This document shows, piece by piece, positions 14,382 to 14,930 of a DNA stretch of 14,930 bases. Location of the stretch: positions 1 through 14,930 of the forward strand of contig CAYFJO010000267.1 of assembly GCA_964343305.1 (NCBI GenBank). The letters are read 5' to 3'. A program made the position numbers and the translations under genes. Below the pieces are notes generated by a model that was not told where the DNA came from, did no database searches, and saw nothing but the letters and a program-made list of their open reading frames with translations. This DNA comes from CAYFJO01 sp964343305 (GTDB lineage Bacteria > Planctomycetota > Planctomycetia > Pirellulales > Pirellulaceae). Position 1 is the first letter of the stretch. Each line of letters starts with the position of its first letter.

Positions 14382-14927
14382 GTGTCCGTTAGAATTCGAA
14401 TGAAAAAGATGGGGAAGAGGCATCAGCCTTTTTTCCGAATTTGTGCGATCGATCGTCGTGCTCCGCGTGACGGCAGAGTCATTGAAGAGTTGGGTCATTA
14501 CGATCCGATGTGCCCCGATACCGATGCCCGTGCGATTTTGAATGCCGAGCGAATCGACTATTGGATCAGCGTTGGCGCGGAGCCGTCGCGCAAAGTTAGC
14601 ACGTTAATCAAGAAATACGGCACCGATGGAACGCACCTGGAGCAACAAAGGGAAGCGTTGGAAAAGCTGAGCCAAAAGGCGAAGTTCACTCCAGCGTCCG
14701 TGCCCAAGCCAAAACCGAAAGAAGAGCCCGCCGCGGAAGCACCTGCTGAAGCAGAAGCCCCCGCAGACGAAGCACCCGCTGCCGAGGCAGAAGCACCGGC
14801 AGCCGAAGCGGAAGCACCGGCGGCCGAAGCGGAAGCACCGGCGGCCGAAGAGCCCAAGGCGGAAGAAGCTGCGGCAGAGGAATCGACCGATTCGGAAGAG
14901 GAGAAGAAAGAGGAAAGCAGCGAATAA
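14382..14927 (+). CDS. rpsP: Ribosomal protein bS16 with a long acidic C-terminal extension
   Basis: The product is 181 residues from GTG 14382, with AGGAG at 14371-14375. Residues 1 to about 82 are the normal S16 core, which binds 16S rRNA in the 30S subunit: VRIRMKKMGKRHQPFFRI, DRRAPRDGRVIEELGHYDP and WISVGAEPSRKVSTLIKKYG. Usual S16 length is about 80-100 residues. Here residues 109-181 add a low-complexity tail of Ala, Glu and Pro, with about 26 acidic and 6 basic residues, partly made of three identical seven-residue units AEAEAPA. The stop TAA is three bases before the window end. It is most likely co-transcribed with ffh, 50 bases upstream. Confidence 0.96.
   Translation: MSVRIRMKKMGKRHQPFFRICAIDRRAPRDGRVIEELGHYDPMCPDTDARAILNAERIDYWISVGAEPSRKVSTLIKKYGTDGTHLEQQREALEKLSQKAKFTPASVPKPKPKEEPAAEAPAEAEAPADEAPAAEAEAPAAEAEAPAAEAEAPAAEEPKAEEAAAEESTDSEEEKKEESSE
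14781..14843 (+). repeat. Three 21-bp tandem units in the rpsP tail
   Basis: Units at 14781-14801, 14802-14822 and 14823-14843. The last two are identical and the first differs at three positions. Each encodes AEAEAPA. A partial fourth unit follows. Confidence 0.9.
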
Positions 14928-14930
14928 ACT

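Noticed and set aside
14558..14857. Minus-strand Ala/Ser/Gly-rich frame opposite rpsP
   Set aside because: Its repeats are the reverse complement of the AEAEAPA tail of S16.

Overview
The window looks like chromosomal DNA of a planctomycete, probably of the Pirellulales/Pirellulaceae type. The main reason is the gene trio at 3984-7991: a secreted DUF1549/DUF1553 protein with a CxxCH motif, a Tat-exported DUF1501 protein and a WD40 protein, a combination expanded in Planctomycetota. An AT-poor palindrome of the 'ggcaatccgtcc' kind and weak or irregular Shine-Dalgarno sites fit the same picture. I see no phage, transposase, CRISPR array, tRNA or rRNA. Taxonomy is inference from gene content, not from a marker-gene search.

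Layout. The left edge (3-122) may carry the tail of a gene that enters from outside, meeting type I methionine aminopeptidase (map, minus strand, 110-925) tail to tail. A 508-base gene-free stretch follows, then a secreted protein with two tandem 98-residue repeats (1434-2564) that ends at a strong intrinsic terminator (2619-2665). Convergent to it is a secreted HExxH metallopeptidase-like protein (2822-3625, minus). A 358-base divergent promoter region leads into the DUF1549/DUF1553 - DUF1501 - WD40 cluster. That cluster meets a minus-strand lipoprotein gene (8057-9636) at a hairpin terminator.

The lipoprotein gene is interrupted by 100 Ns. The gap lies inside a 15-bp tandem repeat encoding Gly-Ser/Gly-Asp-Pro-Ala units, so the open frames on the two sides are almost certainly one gene. 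From 9637 to 10344 there is no convincing full gene, only two small coding-like frames that may be debris. Then come a GT-C type membrane glycosyltransferase (10345-12090), a small membrane-anchored protein of arrestin-like appearance (12147-12650, minus), and the housekeeping pair ffh - rpsP (12853-14927).

Functionally the window mixes core protein-biogenesis genes (map, ffh, rpsP) with cell-envelope or exported proteins of unknown role. Five of the gene products carry export signals (Sec, Tat or lipoprotein) and two more are membrane proteins. I found no clear new multi-gene system. The most informative oddities are the collapsed repeat in the lipoprotein gene, the oppositely charged C-terminal tails on neighbouring Ffh and S16, and the duplicated secreted repeat protein.
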